Of a DNA stretch of 64,000 nucleotides, positions 56,114 to 64,000 are shown one piece after another. This DNA is from Neorhizobium sp. SOG26 (lineage in GTDB: Bacteria; Pseudomonadota; Alphaproteobacteria; Rhizobiales; Rhizobiaceae). Position numbers and translations under genes: made by a program. The stretch lies in contig NZ_CP025512.1 in NCBI RefSeq assembly GCF_003491345.1, positions 2,356,001 through 2,420,000 of the forward strand, in the 5' to 3' direction. The number at the start of each line of letters is the position of its first letter. Within the stretch, counting starts at the first letter, position 1. The notes under the pieces were generated by a model that saw only the letters and a program-made list of their open reading frames with translations, did not search any database and was not told the DNA's origin.

Positions 56114-56953
56114 TTAGATTGCGGGCGCGCCCGACTCCGTGCCAGCCTGGCCATCGCCCACCCGAAGGTTGTTCTGGACGTGCCGAACGCCGGAAATGTT
56201 GTCGACCAGGTCTTCAGCGCGTCGCTTGTCGGCGCGGCTCGACACGAAGCCATCGAGAGTGACTTCGGCCTGGCTGACCGTGACGCTGATGTTCGACGCG
56301 TCAAGCATCGGATCGTCACTCAGCCGGTCGTTGACGTCTTCCTCTATGCGCGCGTCGGACCTCTGGTAACCCTTCGGCCCCTTGCCGCGATGGGCGTCCA
56401 TGTCGCGGCGGCGCTCGGCATCCTCGTCACCGAACCAGGATGCCACTTCATCACCGGCACGCTGCATGAACGAGCGGCCGCGCTGGTCGTCGCCCTGTGA
56501 GCGCGAACGGGCGTTCGGCTCGTAGCGGTAATCGCCATCCTGCCGGTGCTCGTAGTCGGAGCCGTAATACTGGTTCTCGACCTGGTTCACCCGATCGCTG
56601 CGCGGATCATAGCTGAACGAGGTCGGGCGGCCGCGATAGGCGTCACGCGCCCAGATGCGGGACTGGCCGGTGTCGCCGTAACCGCGTTCGTGGCCGAAGT
56701 CGTTGTCAGCCCAGTGTTCGCCACGCCCGTAGCGCGAGGACCGGGAGCGATCGTCCATGTCGCGGCCGCCGAACACGTCGTCATCGCGGTCGCCGGCGCT
56801 GTGGCCGCTGCCATAACCTGTATCGCCCGGGCGGTAGCCACCGGAGGAGCCGCGGTCTCTGTCGCGGAAAGATTCGTCGCGGGAATGGTCGCACTCATCG
56901 CGCATCCGGTCATGTCTATACCCGCCCGACTGGGAATAAGGTCCATTGGCCAT
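56114..56953 (-). CDS. SWFGD-motif protein with C-terminal BON domain
   Basis: 279 residues. The first 170 residues are Arg/Asp/Gly/Tyr-rich and disordered (many GYRP, DRDR and RGRG pairs); then the SWFGDEDAERRR motif, and from about residue 205 a BON domain (ISVTVSQAEVTLDGFVSSRADKRRAEDL). BON domains are linked to membrane or osmotic stress. GAGGAGACACG precedes ATG 56953, chosen over an upstream frame. It has an exact EcfG promoter. Arg-rich disorder suggests nucleic acid or membrane binding. Confidence 0.85.
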   Translation of the reverse strand: MANGPYSQSGGYRHDRMRDECDHSRDESFRDRDRGSSGGYRPGDTGYGSGHSAGDRDDDVFGGRDMDDRSRSSRYGRGEHWADNDFGHERGYGDTGQSRIWARDAYRGRPTSFSYDPRSDRVNQVENQYYGSDYEHRQDGDYRYEPNARSRSQGDDQRGRSFMQRAGDEVASWFGDEDAERRRDMDAHRGKGPKGYQRSDARIEEDVNDRLSDDPMLDASNISVTVSQAEVTLDGFVSSRADKRRAEDLVDNISGVRHVQNNLRVGDGQAGTESGAPAI

Positions 56954-57019
56954 ATCGTGTCTCCTCAGCTTGGATTTGGCCCTGCCGAAGGTGGTTCGAA
57001 AAAGCAGGACAAAAGACCG

Positions 57020-57044
57020 AACGGGACCTATGGCCGAATGTTCC
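57020..57044 (-). promoter_or_regulatory. EcfG promoter, exact match (GGAAC-N16-CGTT)
   Basis: Minus-strand GGAAC (57044-57040), 16 bases, CGTT ending at 57020; ATG 56953 is 67 bases downstream. Confidence 0.72.
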
Positions 57045-57075
57045 TCCCTGGGCCCGTGAGGGGCAGCCGAAACGG

Positions 57076-57103
57076 AAAAAGCCGCGACGGGAATCGCCGC
57101 TTT
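57076..57103 (-). terminator. Terminator of the sugar ABC operon
   Basis: Arms at 57078-57087 and 57094-57103 pair at nine of ten positions; on the minus strand a T run follows, as expected for a terminator of the leftward operon ending at 57134. Confidence 0.7.
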
Positions 57104-57133
57104 CTCCAAGGATGACGATGAAGGGCGACTGGC

Positions 57134-58228
57134 TTAGCTGATCCGGTTGCCCGTCTGCGGATCGAAGACCACCGCCTTGTCGAGGTTGAAGGCGAAGGTG
57201 AACTTTTCGCCGGGTGCCACATGCACGTCTGCGCGCGTGCGTGCCGTGAATGTCGCGCCGTCGACCTTGCCGGTGACGAATGTATCCGAACCCGTCGGTT
57301 CCACCATCGTGACGTCCGCATCGATACGCGCCACCGACCGCACGTTCGGGTCGAGCAGGCCCGTATCGGAAATGGCTTCCGGACGAAGACCGAGGATGAC
57401 CTCCTTGCCGTCAGGAAGGCTCGTGGTGACGGAGGGCGGCATGTCCACCTTGATGCCGTCGCTACCGAACAGCGCGATACCGCCGTCGGAAACCTTGCCT
57501 TTCAGCATGTTCATCGCTGGCGAGCCCATGAAGTCGGCGACAAACAGGTTGGCGGGGCGATTGTAGATATCCGCCGGCGTGCCGACCTGCTGGACCGTGC
57601 CTTCCTTCAGCACGACGATCTTGGTCGCAAGCGTCATCGCCTCGATCTGGTCGTGGGTGACGTAGACGATCGTGGCGTTGGTGTTCTGGTGCAGCGCCTT
57701 GATTTCGGCACGGACCTCGACGCGCAGCTTGGCGTCGAGGTTCGAAAGCGGCTCATCGAACAGGAAGACGCGCGGCTGGCGAACGAGCGCGCGGCCCATG
57801 GCGACACGCTGGCGCTGGCCGCCGGAAAGCTGGCTTGGGCGGCGCTTCAGGAGATGCTCGATCTGCAGTGTCTTGGCCACCTGCTTGACCGCGGCTTCGC
57901 GCTGCGCCTTTTCCACGCCGCGCATTTCCAGCGCAAAGGCGATGTTCTCTTCCACCGTCATGTTCGGGTAGAGCGCGTAGGACTGGAAGACCATGGCGAT
58001 ATCGCGCTTTGACGGGTGAAGGTCAGTAACCACCTGCCCATCAATGACGATATCGCCCGAGGTCTGCGGCAAGAGGCCGGCGATGACGTTGAGAAGCGTG
58101 GACTTGCCGCAGCCGGAAGGACCGACCAGAACCAGGAAGCCGCCCTTTTCCAGCTCGATGTCGATCCCCTTCAGGATCTCGTTCGGCCCGATCTTCTTGC
58201 GGATGTTCTTGATTTCGAGAAAGCTCAT
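57134..58228 (-). CDS. Sugar ABC transporter ATPase (UgpC/MalK family)
   Basis: 364 residues. Walker A GPSGCGKST at 36-44, LSGGQRQRVAMGRALVR signature, FLFDEPLSNLDAKLR, then a TOBE domain with the LGLRPEAI motif typical of sugar ATPases. One such ATPase can serve several sugar importers. Last gene of the operon, followed by a terminator. Confidence 0.92.
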   Translation of the reverse strand: MSFLEIKNIRKKIGPNEILKGIDIELEKGGFLVLVGPSGCGKSTLLNVIAGLLPQTSGDIVIDGQVVTDLHPSKRDIAMVFQSYALYPNMTVEENIAFALEMRGVEKAQREAAVKQVAKTLQIEHLLKRRPSQLSGGQRQRVAMGRALVRQPRVFLFDEPLSNLDAKLRVEVRAEIKALHQNTNATIVYVTHDQIEAMTLATKIVVLKEGTVQQVGTPADIYNRPANLFVADFMGSPAMNMLKGKVSDGGIALFGSDGIKVDMPPSVTTSLPDGKEVILGLRPEAISDTGLLDPNVRSVARIDADVTMVEPTGSDTFVTGKVDGATFTARTRADVHVAPGEKFTFAFNLDKAVVFDPQTGNRIS

Positions 58229-58234
58229 GAGCGG

Positions 58235-59116
58235 TTATCCCTTGACGGCGCCGGCCATGAGGCCACGCACGAAATAGCGTCCGGCGACGACGTAAACGAA
58301 GAGGGTCGGCAGGGCGGCGAAGATCGCGGCAGCCATGTCGACGTTATATTCCTTCACGCCGGTGGAAGAGGAAACGAGGTTGTTGAGCGCCACCGTCATC
58401 GGCGAGGACGCGCCGCCCGAGAAGGAAACCCCGAACAGGAAGTCGTTCCAGATATTGGTGAACTGGTAGATGATGGTGACGACGATGATCGGGCCGGACG
58501 TCGGCAGCAGGATGCGCCAGAAGATCCGGAAGAAGCCCGCGCCGTCCATCATGGCCGCCTTGATGAGCTCGTCCGGAAACGCCTCGTAGTAATTGCGGAA
58601 GAACAGCGTTGTGAACCCGAGGCCATAGATGACGTGGACCATGACGAGGCCGGTTGTCGTACCCGAAAGACCCATCAGGCCGAGCAGCCGCGCCATCGGG
58701 ATGAGAACCGCCTGAAACGGGATGAAGCAGGCAAACAGCATCATGCCGAAGACGATCTTGTGTCCCGGGAAGCGCCATTTGGTGAGCACGTAGCCGTTCA
58801 GCGCGCCAAGCAGCGTCGAGATGAGAACGGCCGGGATCACCATCTTGATGGAGTTCCAGAAGTAGCCCTTGATGCCGGCGCAGGAGACACCGATGCAGGC
58901 CTCGCCCCAGGCCTTCACCCAGGCTGCGGCCGAAGGGTCGCGCGGCAGTGCCAGCATGTCGCCACCGCGGATTTCCTCGAGCGACTTCAGCGACGTTGTC
59001 AGCATCACGTAGAGCGGCAGCAGATAGACGAGCGCCAGCACGATAAGCGTGCCGTAGATGAAATAACGAGCGGCGCGGGCCGAGCCGGCGCTGACGGTTT
59101 CGGTGGCAGCACTCAT
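58235..59116 (-). CDS. Sugar ABC transporter permease (MalG-like)
   Basis: 293 residues with six membrane segments and the EAA loop (IKAAMMDGAGFFRIFWRILLP). Ends near the membrane with the usual family tail. It begins inside the 4-base overlap with the upstream permease stop, and six bases separate it from the ATPase. Forms the pore of a carbohydrate importer. Confidence 0.9.
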   Translation of the reverse strand: MSAATETVSAGSARAARYFIYGTLIVLALVYLLPLYVMLTTSLKSLEEIRGGDMLALPRDPSAAAWVKAWGEACIGVSCAGIKGYFWNSIKMVIPAVLISTLLGALNGYVLTKWRFPGHKIVFGMMLFACFIPFQAVLIPMARLLGLMGLSGTTTGLVMVHVIYGLGFTTLFFRNYYEAFPDELIKAAMMDGAGFFRIFWRILLPTSGPIIVVTIIYQFTNIWNDFLFGVSFSGGASSPMTVALNNLVSSSTGVKEYNVDMAAAIFAALPTLFVYVVAGRYFVRGLMAGAVKG

Positions 59117-60039
59117 TGCTTCTTCTCCCGCAGTTCCGAATACAGGTAAGGCACGATGATTGCGGTGATGCCCATCAGCATCATCACGGCGCTGGCCGAA
59201 CCGACGTTCATCTGGTTGCGGTTGAACGTGTAGGAATACATGAAGGTGGACGGCAGCTCGGTTGCATTGCCCGGGCCGCCACCGGTCAGCGCAATTACCA
59301 GGTCATAGGACTTGATGGCCATGTGCGCGAGCACGATGAAGGCGGACAGGAAGATCGGCCGCAGCATCGGGATGATGATCCGGCGATAGATCGCGACCGT
59401 CGAGGCACCATCGATCTGTGCGGCGCGAATGATCTCGCCGTCAATGCCACGCAGCCCGGCCAGGAACATCGCCATCACGAAGCCTGACGCCTGCCAGACG
59501 CCGGCGATCACGATCGTGTAGATCGCCATGTCCGGGTTCACCAGCCAGTCGAAGGTGAAACTCTCCCAGCCAAGGTTGCGCATGGTGTGCTCAAGGCCGA
59601 GGCCCGGGTTGAGGAACCATTTCCAGGCCGTACCGGTAACCACGAAGGACAGCGCCATCGGATACAGGAAGATCGGCCGCAACACGCCTTCGGCACGGAT
59701 GCGCTGGTCCATCAGGATCGCGATGAACAGGCCGATCGCGGTGCAGAGCACGATGTAGAGGATGCCGAAGATCGCCAGGTTCTGCATGGCGACATACCAG
59801 TTCGGCTGCGACCACAGGCGATAATAGGCGTCGAACCCGCCCCATTTGTAGACGGGCAGGATGCGGGATGTCGTCAGGGAAAGGGTGATCGTCCAGAGGA
59901 TGAACCCGTAGACGAATACGAGGATCACGGCGAAGGAGGGTGCAAGCACGATCTTCGGCAGCGCGTTGCGCAATCCATCTGCGAAGCTGCGGCCTTGCCT
60001 TTGCGGCACCACGACCGGAGCCGGCTCGATTGTCGTCAT
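59113..60039 (-). CDS. Sugar ABC transporter permease (MalF-like)
   Basis: 308 residues with six to seven hydrophobic segments and the loop IRAAQIDGASTVAIYRRIIIP. Two adjacent ATGs are possible (60042 and 60039); GGAGG is five bases before the second, so I prefer 60039. It precedes the MalG-like gene in a 4-base overlap. A hairpin lies between the binding-protein gene and this one. Confidence 0.88.
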   Translation of the reverse strand: MTTIEPAPVVVPQRQGRSFADGLRNALPKIVLAPSFAVILVFVYGFILWTITLSLTTSRILPVYKWGGFDAYYRLWSQPNWYVAMQNLAIFGILYIVLCTAIGLFIAILMDQRIRAEGVLRPIFLYPMALSFVVTGTAWKWFLNPGLGLEHTMRNLGWESFTFDWLVNPDMAIYTIVIAGVWQASGFVMAMFLAGLRGIDGEIIRAAQIDGASTVAIYRRIIIPMLRPIFLSAFIVLAHMAIKSYDLVIALTGGGPGNATELPSTFMYSYTFNRNQMNVGSASAVMMLMGITAIIVPYLYSELREKKQ

Positions 60040-60080
60040 CATGACCTCCGGCAACATCCGAAAGAAGGTGGAATTTCAAA

Positions 60081-60107
60081 AGTGGCCGGAAACGGGTTCC
60101 GGCCACT
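60081..60107 (-). terminator. Hairpin after the sugar-binding-protein gene
   Basis: Perfect 11-bp stem AGTGGCCGGAA (60081-60091) and complement (60097-60107) with a five-base loop; on the minus strand TTTTG follows. It lies within the operon, so a partial terminator or mRNA-stabilising hairpin is likely. Confidence 0.6.
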
Positions 60108-60134
60108 CCAATGTCAGAGCGAAGTGTCCGCCAC

Positions 60135-61391
60135 TTACTTGGCGGCCGCGACGGCTTCCGGCAGGCGCTTCAGGGCAGCCTCGGTGGTGAGCTGGCCGTT
60201 GAGGTGCTGCGTGATGACGTCGAGCATGGCTTCCTTGATGGCGGCCGGCTGGGCGTAACCATGGGCGAGCGAGCCCATCAGCGTGCCGTTGGACGAAGCT
60301 TCCGCCAGGTCCTTCATGCCCTTCTTGCCGCAATCGTCGAACTTTTCGTCGGAGATGTCGGTACGGGCGGGCACGGAGCCCTTCACCGTGTTGAAGGCGA
60401 TCTGGAAGGCCGGATCTTCGACGGCGGATGCCATCTTCATCTGTGCCTTTTCAGCCTCGCCACCAACGTCGAACATCATGAACTGGTCGGCGTTGAACAG
60501 GACCGAGCCCTGCGTTCCGGGGAAGCGGATGCAGACGAAGTCGGTGCCCGGCTTCTTGTCGGCGCGCAGCCATTCTCCCTTGGACCAGTCACCCATCTGC
60601 TGGGCGCCAGCCTTGCCTTCGATGACCATGGCGGTGGAGAGGTTCCATTCGCGACCGGAGAAGTTCTGGTCGAAATAGGTGCGAAGCTTCGACATGGTGT
60701 CGAAGACCTTCTTCATCTCTTCACCCGACAGGGCAGCCGGATCGGCTTCGAGAACGGCCTTCTTGTAGAATTCCGGACCGCCGGTGGACAGAACCACGGC
60801 TTCCCAGAGCGTGCCATCCTGCCACGGAACGCCACCATGGGCGAGCGCCGTCAGGCCCTGCTCCTTAAAGGCGTCGAGCATGGCGATCAGCTCGTCGATG
60901 TTGGTCGGAACCTTGCCGCCAGCCTTGTCGAGGGCAGCCTTGTTGATCCACAGCCAGTTGGTGGAGTGAATGTTGACCGGAGCGGCAATCCAGTTGCCGT
61001 CATACTTCGAAAAGTCCTGCAGGGCAGCCGGGATGACCTTGTCCCAGCCTTCCTTCTCGGCCAGTTCGTTCAGGTTGGCGGCAACGCCCATCTCGGCCCA
61101 GTCCTTCAGGTCGAAACCGAGCAACTGGACGGCGGTCGGCGGGTCACCTGCGGTGACGCGAGCGCGAAGCGCGGTCATGGCAGCAGAACCAGCGCCGCCG
61201 GCAACCGGCATGTCCTTCCAGGTGACGCCCTGCTTCTGCAGGTTTTCCTTGAGCACGTTGAGCGCGGCAGCTTCGCCGCCAGACGTCCACCAGTGCAGGA
61301 CTTCAACCTGTTCCTGGGCCTTAACGGCACCAGCCGTCATGGCGATGAGTGCCGCACCAGCGGCGAGTTTGGCAATCTTTGAAATCTTCAT
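60135..61391 (-). CDS. Periplasmic sugar-binding protein (glucose/mannose type)
   Basis: 418 residues. Signal peptide about 1-25 (ending Val-Lys-Ala), then [21 protein letters not shown] and [23 protein letters not shown], which match the glucose/mannose-binding GtsA-type subfamily. ATG 61391 follows AGGGAGAATCTG. First gene of the sugar operon, divergent from a LacI regulator. Glucose as ligand is likely but not proved. Confidence 0.87.
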   Translation of the reverse strand: MKISKIAKLAAGAALIAMTAGAVKAQEQVEVLHWWTSGGEAAALNVLKENLQKQGVTWKDMPVAGGAGSAAMTALRARVTAGDPPTAVQLLGFDLKDWAEMGVAANLNELAEKEGWDKVIPAALQDFSKYDGNWIAAPVNIHSTNWLWINKAALDKAGGKVPTNIDELIAMLDAFKEQGLTALAHGGVPWQDGTLWEAVVLSTGGPEFYKKAVLEADPAALSGEEMKKVFDTMSKLRTYFDQNFSGREWNLSTAMVIEGKAGAQQMGDWSKGEWLRADKKPGTDFVCIRFPGTQGSVLFNADQFMMFDVGGEAEKAQMKMASAVEDPAFQIAFNTVKGSVPARTDISDEKFDDCGKKGMKDLAEASSNGTLMGSLAHGYAQPAAIKEAMLDVITQHLNGQLTTEAALKRLPEAVAAAK

Positions 61392-61434
61392 CAGATTCTC
61401 CCTATGTGTCCGGGCTCCTCTCCGGAACTGGCGA

Positions 61435-61450
61435 TTTATAACGATATAAA
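61435..61450. promoter_or_regulatory. Inverted repeat TTTATA-ACGA-TATAAA upstream of the sugar operon
   Basis: Perfect 6-bp inverted arms with a four-base centre, 44 bases before the binding-protein ATG. A related sequence (ATTTACAACGATACA, 61591-61605) lies just before the LacI gene; ATTTAYAACGATAYA is common to both (61434-61448). Likely operators of the LacI-type regulator between them. Confidence 0.6.
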
Positions 61451-61645
61451 CGTTGCCGGTGTCAACCCGACTGCACAATATTCTTCCACAGGCGGGCGTA
61501 AGGCTTAAGGCTATGTTTTGCAATGGATCTACGACCGCCGGAGGGCAGGATTTCGCATGCACTGAAAAAATAGTTGATGCATTTTCGATCATTTACAACG
61601 ATACAGATTTCGAAGCTGCGGGAAAAAGAGGCAGTGGAGGGAAAG

Positions 61646-62692
61646 ATGTCGCTGGATGACCTGGGGGAACGAGGTCGGCGGGCGAGCCGGGAGCGATCCG
61701 CCGATCGCGCCGGTGCGAAACCAACCTTGAAGACAATCGCCGAGCTGACAGGGCTCGCGGTGACCACCGTGTCACGCGCACTGGCGGACGCGCCGCAGAT
61801 CGCGCTGGAAACCCGCATGCGGGTGCGCCAGGTGGCCGAAGAGATCGGTTACATGCCGGACCGGGCAGCGCAGCGCCTGCGCACCGGGCGCACCAACGTC
61901 ATCAGCCTCGTGCTCGATCCGCACGAGGAAATCCTGGGCTACGCCACCTCGATCATCGACGGCTTGAGCGAGGCGCTGCGTGGCACGCCCTACCACCTTG
62001 TCATCACGCCGCATTTTTCCGACACGCCGGCGATCGATCCGGTGCGCCATATCATGCGCAACCGCATGGCGGACGGGATCATCTTCACGCGTACAGAGCC
62101 GGCCGACGAGCGGGTCAAACTGCTGGTGGAGCATGATTTTCCGTTCATCTGCCATGGGCGCACCGAGCTTGCGACCGCGCATCCTTATGTCGACTACGAC
62201 AACTACGCCTTCGCCTATCATGCGGCGCGCAGGCTGATCGCGTCCGGCGCAACCAAGCTGTCGATCATCCTGCCGCCGGACCGGTTCACCTTCGCCCAGC
62301 ACATGCGCCACGGCTTCATGACCGCTGTGCGCGAGGAAGGAGTGCGGTTCGAGATTGCAAAGGACGTAACGCTCGACAGCAAGTCGGATGCAATCCGCGA
62401 CTATGTCTACAAGCAGATGGCCCAGGCGGACCGGCCCGATGGGTTCGTCTGTGGCGGGGAAGTCTCGGCGATGGCGGTGATGGCCTCTGCCTATGACCAC
62501 GATCTCGAACTCGGCCGCGACGTGCACCTGGTGGCAAAGCAGACATCCGGCCTGTTCGACCAGGTTCGGCCGCGGGTGGAAACGATCTATGAGGATCTGT
62601 CTGAAGCCGGACTTCTGATGGGCCGGCTGCTTCTGAAACGGATCGGCGGGCCGGTACCGGTGGGTGAACTTCAGGCACTCCAGACGCTCTGA
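61646..62692 (+). CDS. LacI-family regulator of the sugar operon
   Basis: 348 residues. HTH about residues 28-75 (TLKTIAELTGLAVTTVSRALADAP) then a periplasmic-binding-type effector domain. An unusual 25-residue Arg/Ser-rich lead precedes the helix-turn-helix. ATG 61646 follows GGAGGGAAAG, which decides the start over an upstream frame. Divergent from the sugar operon, so probably its repressor or activator, with a sugar effector. Confidence 0.9.
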   Translation: MSLDDLGERGRRASRERSADRAGAKPTLKTIAELTGLAVTTVSRALADAPQIALETRMRVRQVAEEIGYMPDRAAQRLRTGRTNVISLVLDPHEEILGYATSIIDGLSEALRGTPYHLVITPHFSDTPAIDPVRHIMRNRMADGIIFTRTEPADERVKLLVEHDFPFICHGRTELATAHPYVDYDNYAFAYHAARRLIASGATKLSIILPPDRFTFAQHMRHGFMTAVREEGVRFEIAKDVTLDSKSDAIRDYVYKQMAQADRPDGFVCGGEVSAMAVMASAYDHDLELGRDVHLVAKQTSGLFDQVRPRVETIYEDLSEAGLLMGRLLLKRIGGPVPVGELQALQTL

Positions 62693-62710
62693 AGTGCCTG
62701 AGGTTGTCTC

Positions 62711-64000
62711 TCAGTCTTCTTCGACGAAGACTTCGGCGCGCTTCTTCTTCACGCTCGGCAGGAAGACGATGACCAGAACGAGCGCCGCGCAGATCAGCAG
62801 GCCGGCGCTGATCGGGCGGTTGATGAAGGTCATCGGGTCGCCGCGCGACAGGATCATGGCGCGCCGCAGGTTTTCTTCCAGGAGCGGACCCAGCACGAAG
62901 CCGAGGAGCAGCGGTGCGGGCTCGCAACGCAGCTTCGCCAGCACGTATCCGATGAGACCGAAGAAGGCGACGGAATAGAGGTCGTAGACGTTGGAATTGA
63001 CGCTGTAGACCCCGATCGCGCAGAAGGTCATGATGATCGGGAAGAGAACGTAATACGGGATCGTCAGGAGTTTCACCCAAAGCCCGATCAGCGGCAGGTT
63101 GAGCACCACGAGCATCAGGTTGCCGATCCACATGGAGGCAATGATGCCCCAGAACAGCGCCGGCTGTTCGCTTGCGACGTTCGGGCCCGGCACGATGCCC
63201 TGGATGATCATCGCGCCGATCATCAAGGCCATGACCGGGTTTGCCGGGATGCCGAGGGTAAGAAGCGGAATGAACGAGGTCTGGGCGCCGGCGTTGTTGG
63301 CCGATTCTGGACCCGCGACACCTGCCACCGCGCCTCTACCGAACTCTTCCGGATGATCCGAGATCTTCTTCTCAACCGTGTAGGAGGCGAAGGACGCAAG
63401 GATGGCGCCGCCGCCCGGCAGGATGCCGAGGACCGATCCGATCGCCGTGCCGCGCAGCACCGGCGCAATCATTGCCCTGAAATCTTCCTTTGATGGAAGA
63501 AGGCCGGTGACCTTGGCCATCAGGATCGAGCGGGTCTTTTCGCTTTCAAGGTTTCGCAGGATTTCGGCGATACCGAAGACGCCCACCGCGACCGCGACGA
63601 AATTCAGGCCGTCGGCATATTCACGCACACCCAGCGTGAAGCGCGCCGTGCCGGTGTAGATGTCGGTGCCGACGAGGCCAAGCAGAAGCCCGAGCGCCAC
63701 CATGGCCAGCGCCTTGACGATCGAGCCGTGCGCCAGCGCAATGGAGGAAACGAGGCCGACGACCATCAGCGAGAAGTATTCGGCGGCGCCAAACTTGAGC
63801 GCGACTTCCGTCAGCGGCGGCGCAAAGATTGCGACCAGGAAGGTCGAAACCGTGCCGGCGAAGAAGGAGCCGATGGCGGCAATCGCAAGCGCCGAGCCCG
63901 CCTTGCCCTTGCGGGCCATCTGGTAGCCGTCGATGGCGGTCACCGCGGACGAGGATTCGCCAGGCATGTTGATGAGGATGGCGGTCGTCGAGCCGCCATA
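62711..64000 (-). CDS. TctA-type tripartite tricarboxylate transporter permease, C-terminal part
   Basis: The visible 429 codons run off the right edge; the N terminus is missing. Many hydrophobic segments and the TctA landmarks (INMPGESSSAVTAIDGYQMARKG, then GILPGGGAILASFASY and GPESANNAGAQTSFIPLLTLGIP). Imports citrate-like tricarboxylates with a periplasmic TctC and small TctB, probably further right. The end at 62711 is 18 bases from the LacI gene stop, convergent. Confidence 0.9.
   Translation of the reverse strand, partial: YGGSTTAILINMPGESSSAVTAIDGYQMARKGKAGSALAIAAIGSFFAGTVSTFLVAIFAPPLTEVALKFGAAEYFSLMVVGLVSSIALAHGSIVKALAMVALGLLLGLVGTDIYTGTARFTLGVREYADGLNFVAVAVGVFGIAEILRNLESEKTRSILMAKVTGLLPSKEDFRAMIAPVLRGTAIGSVLGILPGGGAILASFASYTVEKKISDHPEEFGRGAVAGVAGPESANNAGAQTSFIPLLTLGIPANPVMALMIGAMIIQGIVPGPNVASEQPALFWGIIASMWIGNLMLVVLNLPLIGLWVKLLTIPYYVLFPIIMTFCAIGVYSVNSNVYDLYSVAFFGLIGYVLAKLRCEPAPLLLGFVLGPLLEENLRRAMILSRGDPMTFINRPISAGLLICAALVLVIVFLPSVKKKRAEVFVEED

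Overview
The window looks like part of a GC-rich alphaproteobacterial genome of the Rhizobiaceae type (Rhizobium, Ensifer, Shinella or a relative). The reasons are the many ABC uptake operons with LacI and LysR regulators, a Ku/LigD repair cassette with two Ku genes, an EcfG-like sigma factor with an HWE kinase, DUF2934 and SWFGD/BON small proteins, and palindromic repeats of the rhizobial intergenic kind. I saw no rRNA, tRNA, CRISPR array, transposase or phage gene. Both edges cut a gene: adenine deaminase on the left and a TctA-type permease on the right.

Positions 1-6800 hold one leftward operon for purine nucleoside use: LacI regulator, solute-binding protein, two permeases, ATPase, nucleoside hydrolase, adenine deaminase. 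It has two perfect palindromes at its head. From 6.9 to 13.4 kb come an amidase, a LysR regulator, glutaryl-CoA dehydrogenase, a semialdehyde dehydrogenase and an AlkC-type repair protein. From 13.4 to 17.2 kb lies a sulfate importer. From 17.7 to 27.1 kb lie two valine-pathway enzymes, a GMC alcohol dehydrogenase, a five-gene branched-chain-amino-acid-type importer and its LysR regulator. A hybrid histidine kinase, a BON protein, a phosphoesterase and membrane glucose dehydrogenase follow.

From about 32.7 to 57.1 kb the content changes to a stress island. It carries UdgX, Ku, LigD, a second Ku, an EcfG-like sigma factor, a 54-residue NepR-like protein too short for a usual ORF cut-off, DUF892, glycogen synthase and debranching enzyme, a caa3-type oxidase, PfpI, topoisomerase IB, an HWE kinase and many tiny proteins. 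Fifteen intergenic sites, correctly oriented upstream of these genes, match the alphaproteobacterial general stress (EcfG) promoter GGAAC-N16/17-NGTT. Seven of them end in exact CGTT. This is the most notable feature: repair, glycogen, respiration and small envelope or DNA-binding proteins seem to be wired to one sigma factor, and two regulator-type genes of that pathway lie in the island.

From 57.1 to 62.7 kb is a sugar ABC operon (probably glucose/mannose type) with a divergent LacI regulator, and then the start of a tripartite tricarboxylate transporter.
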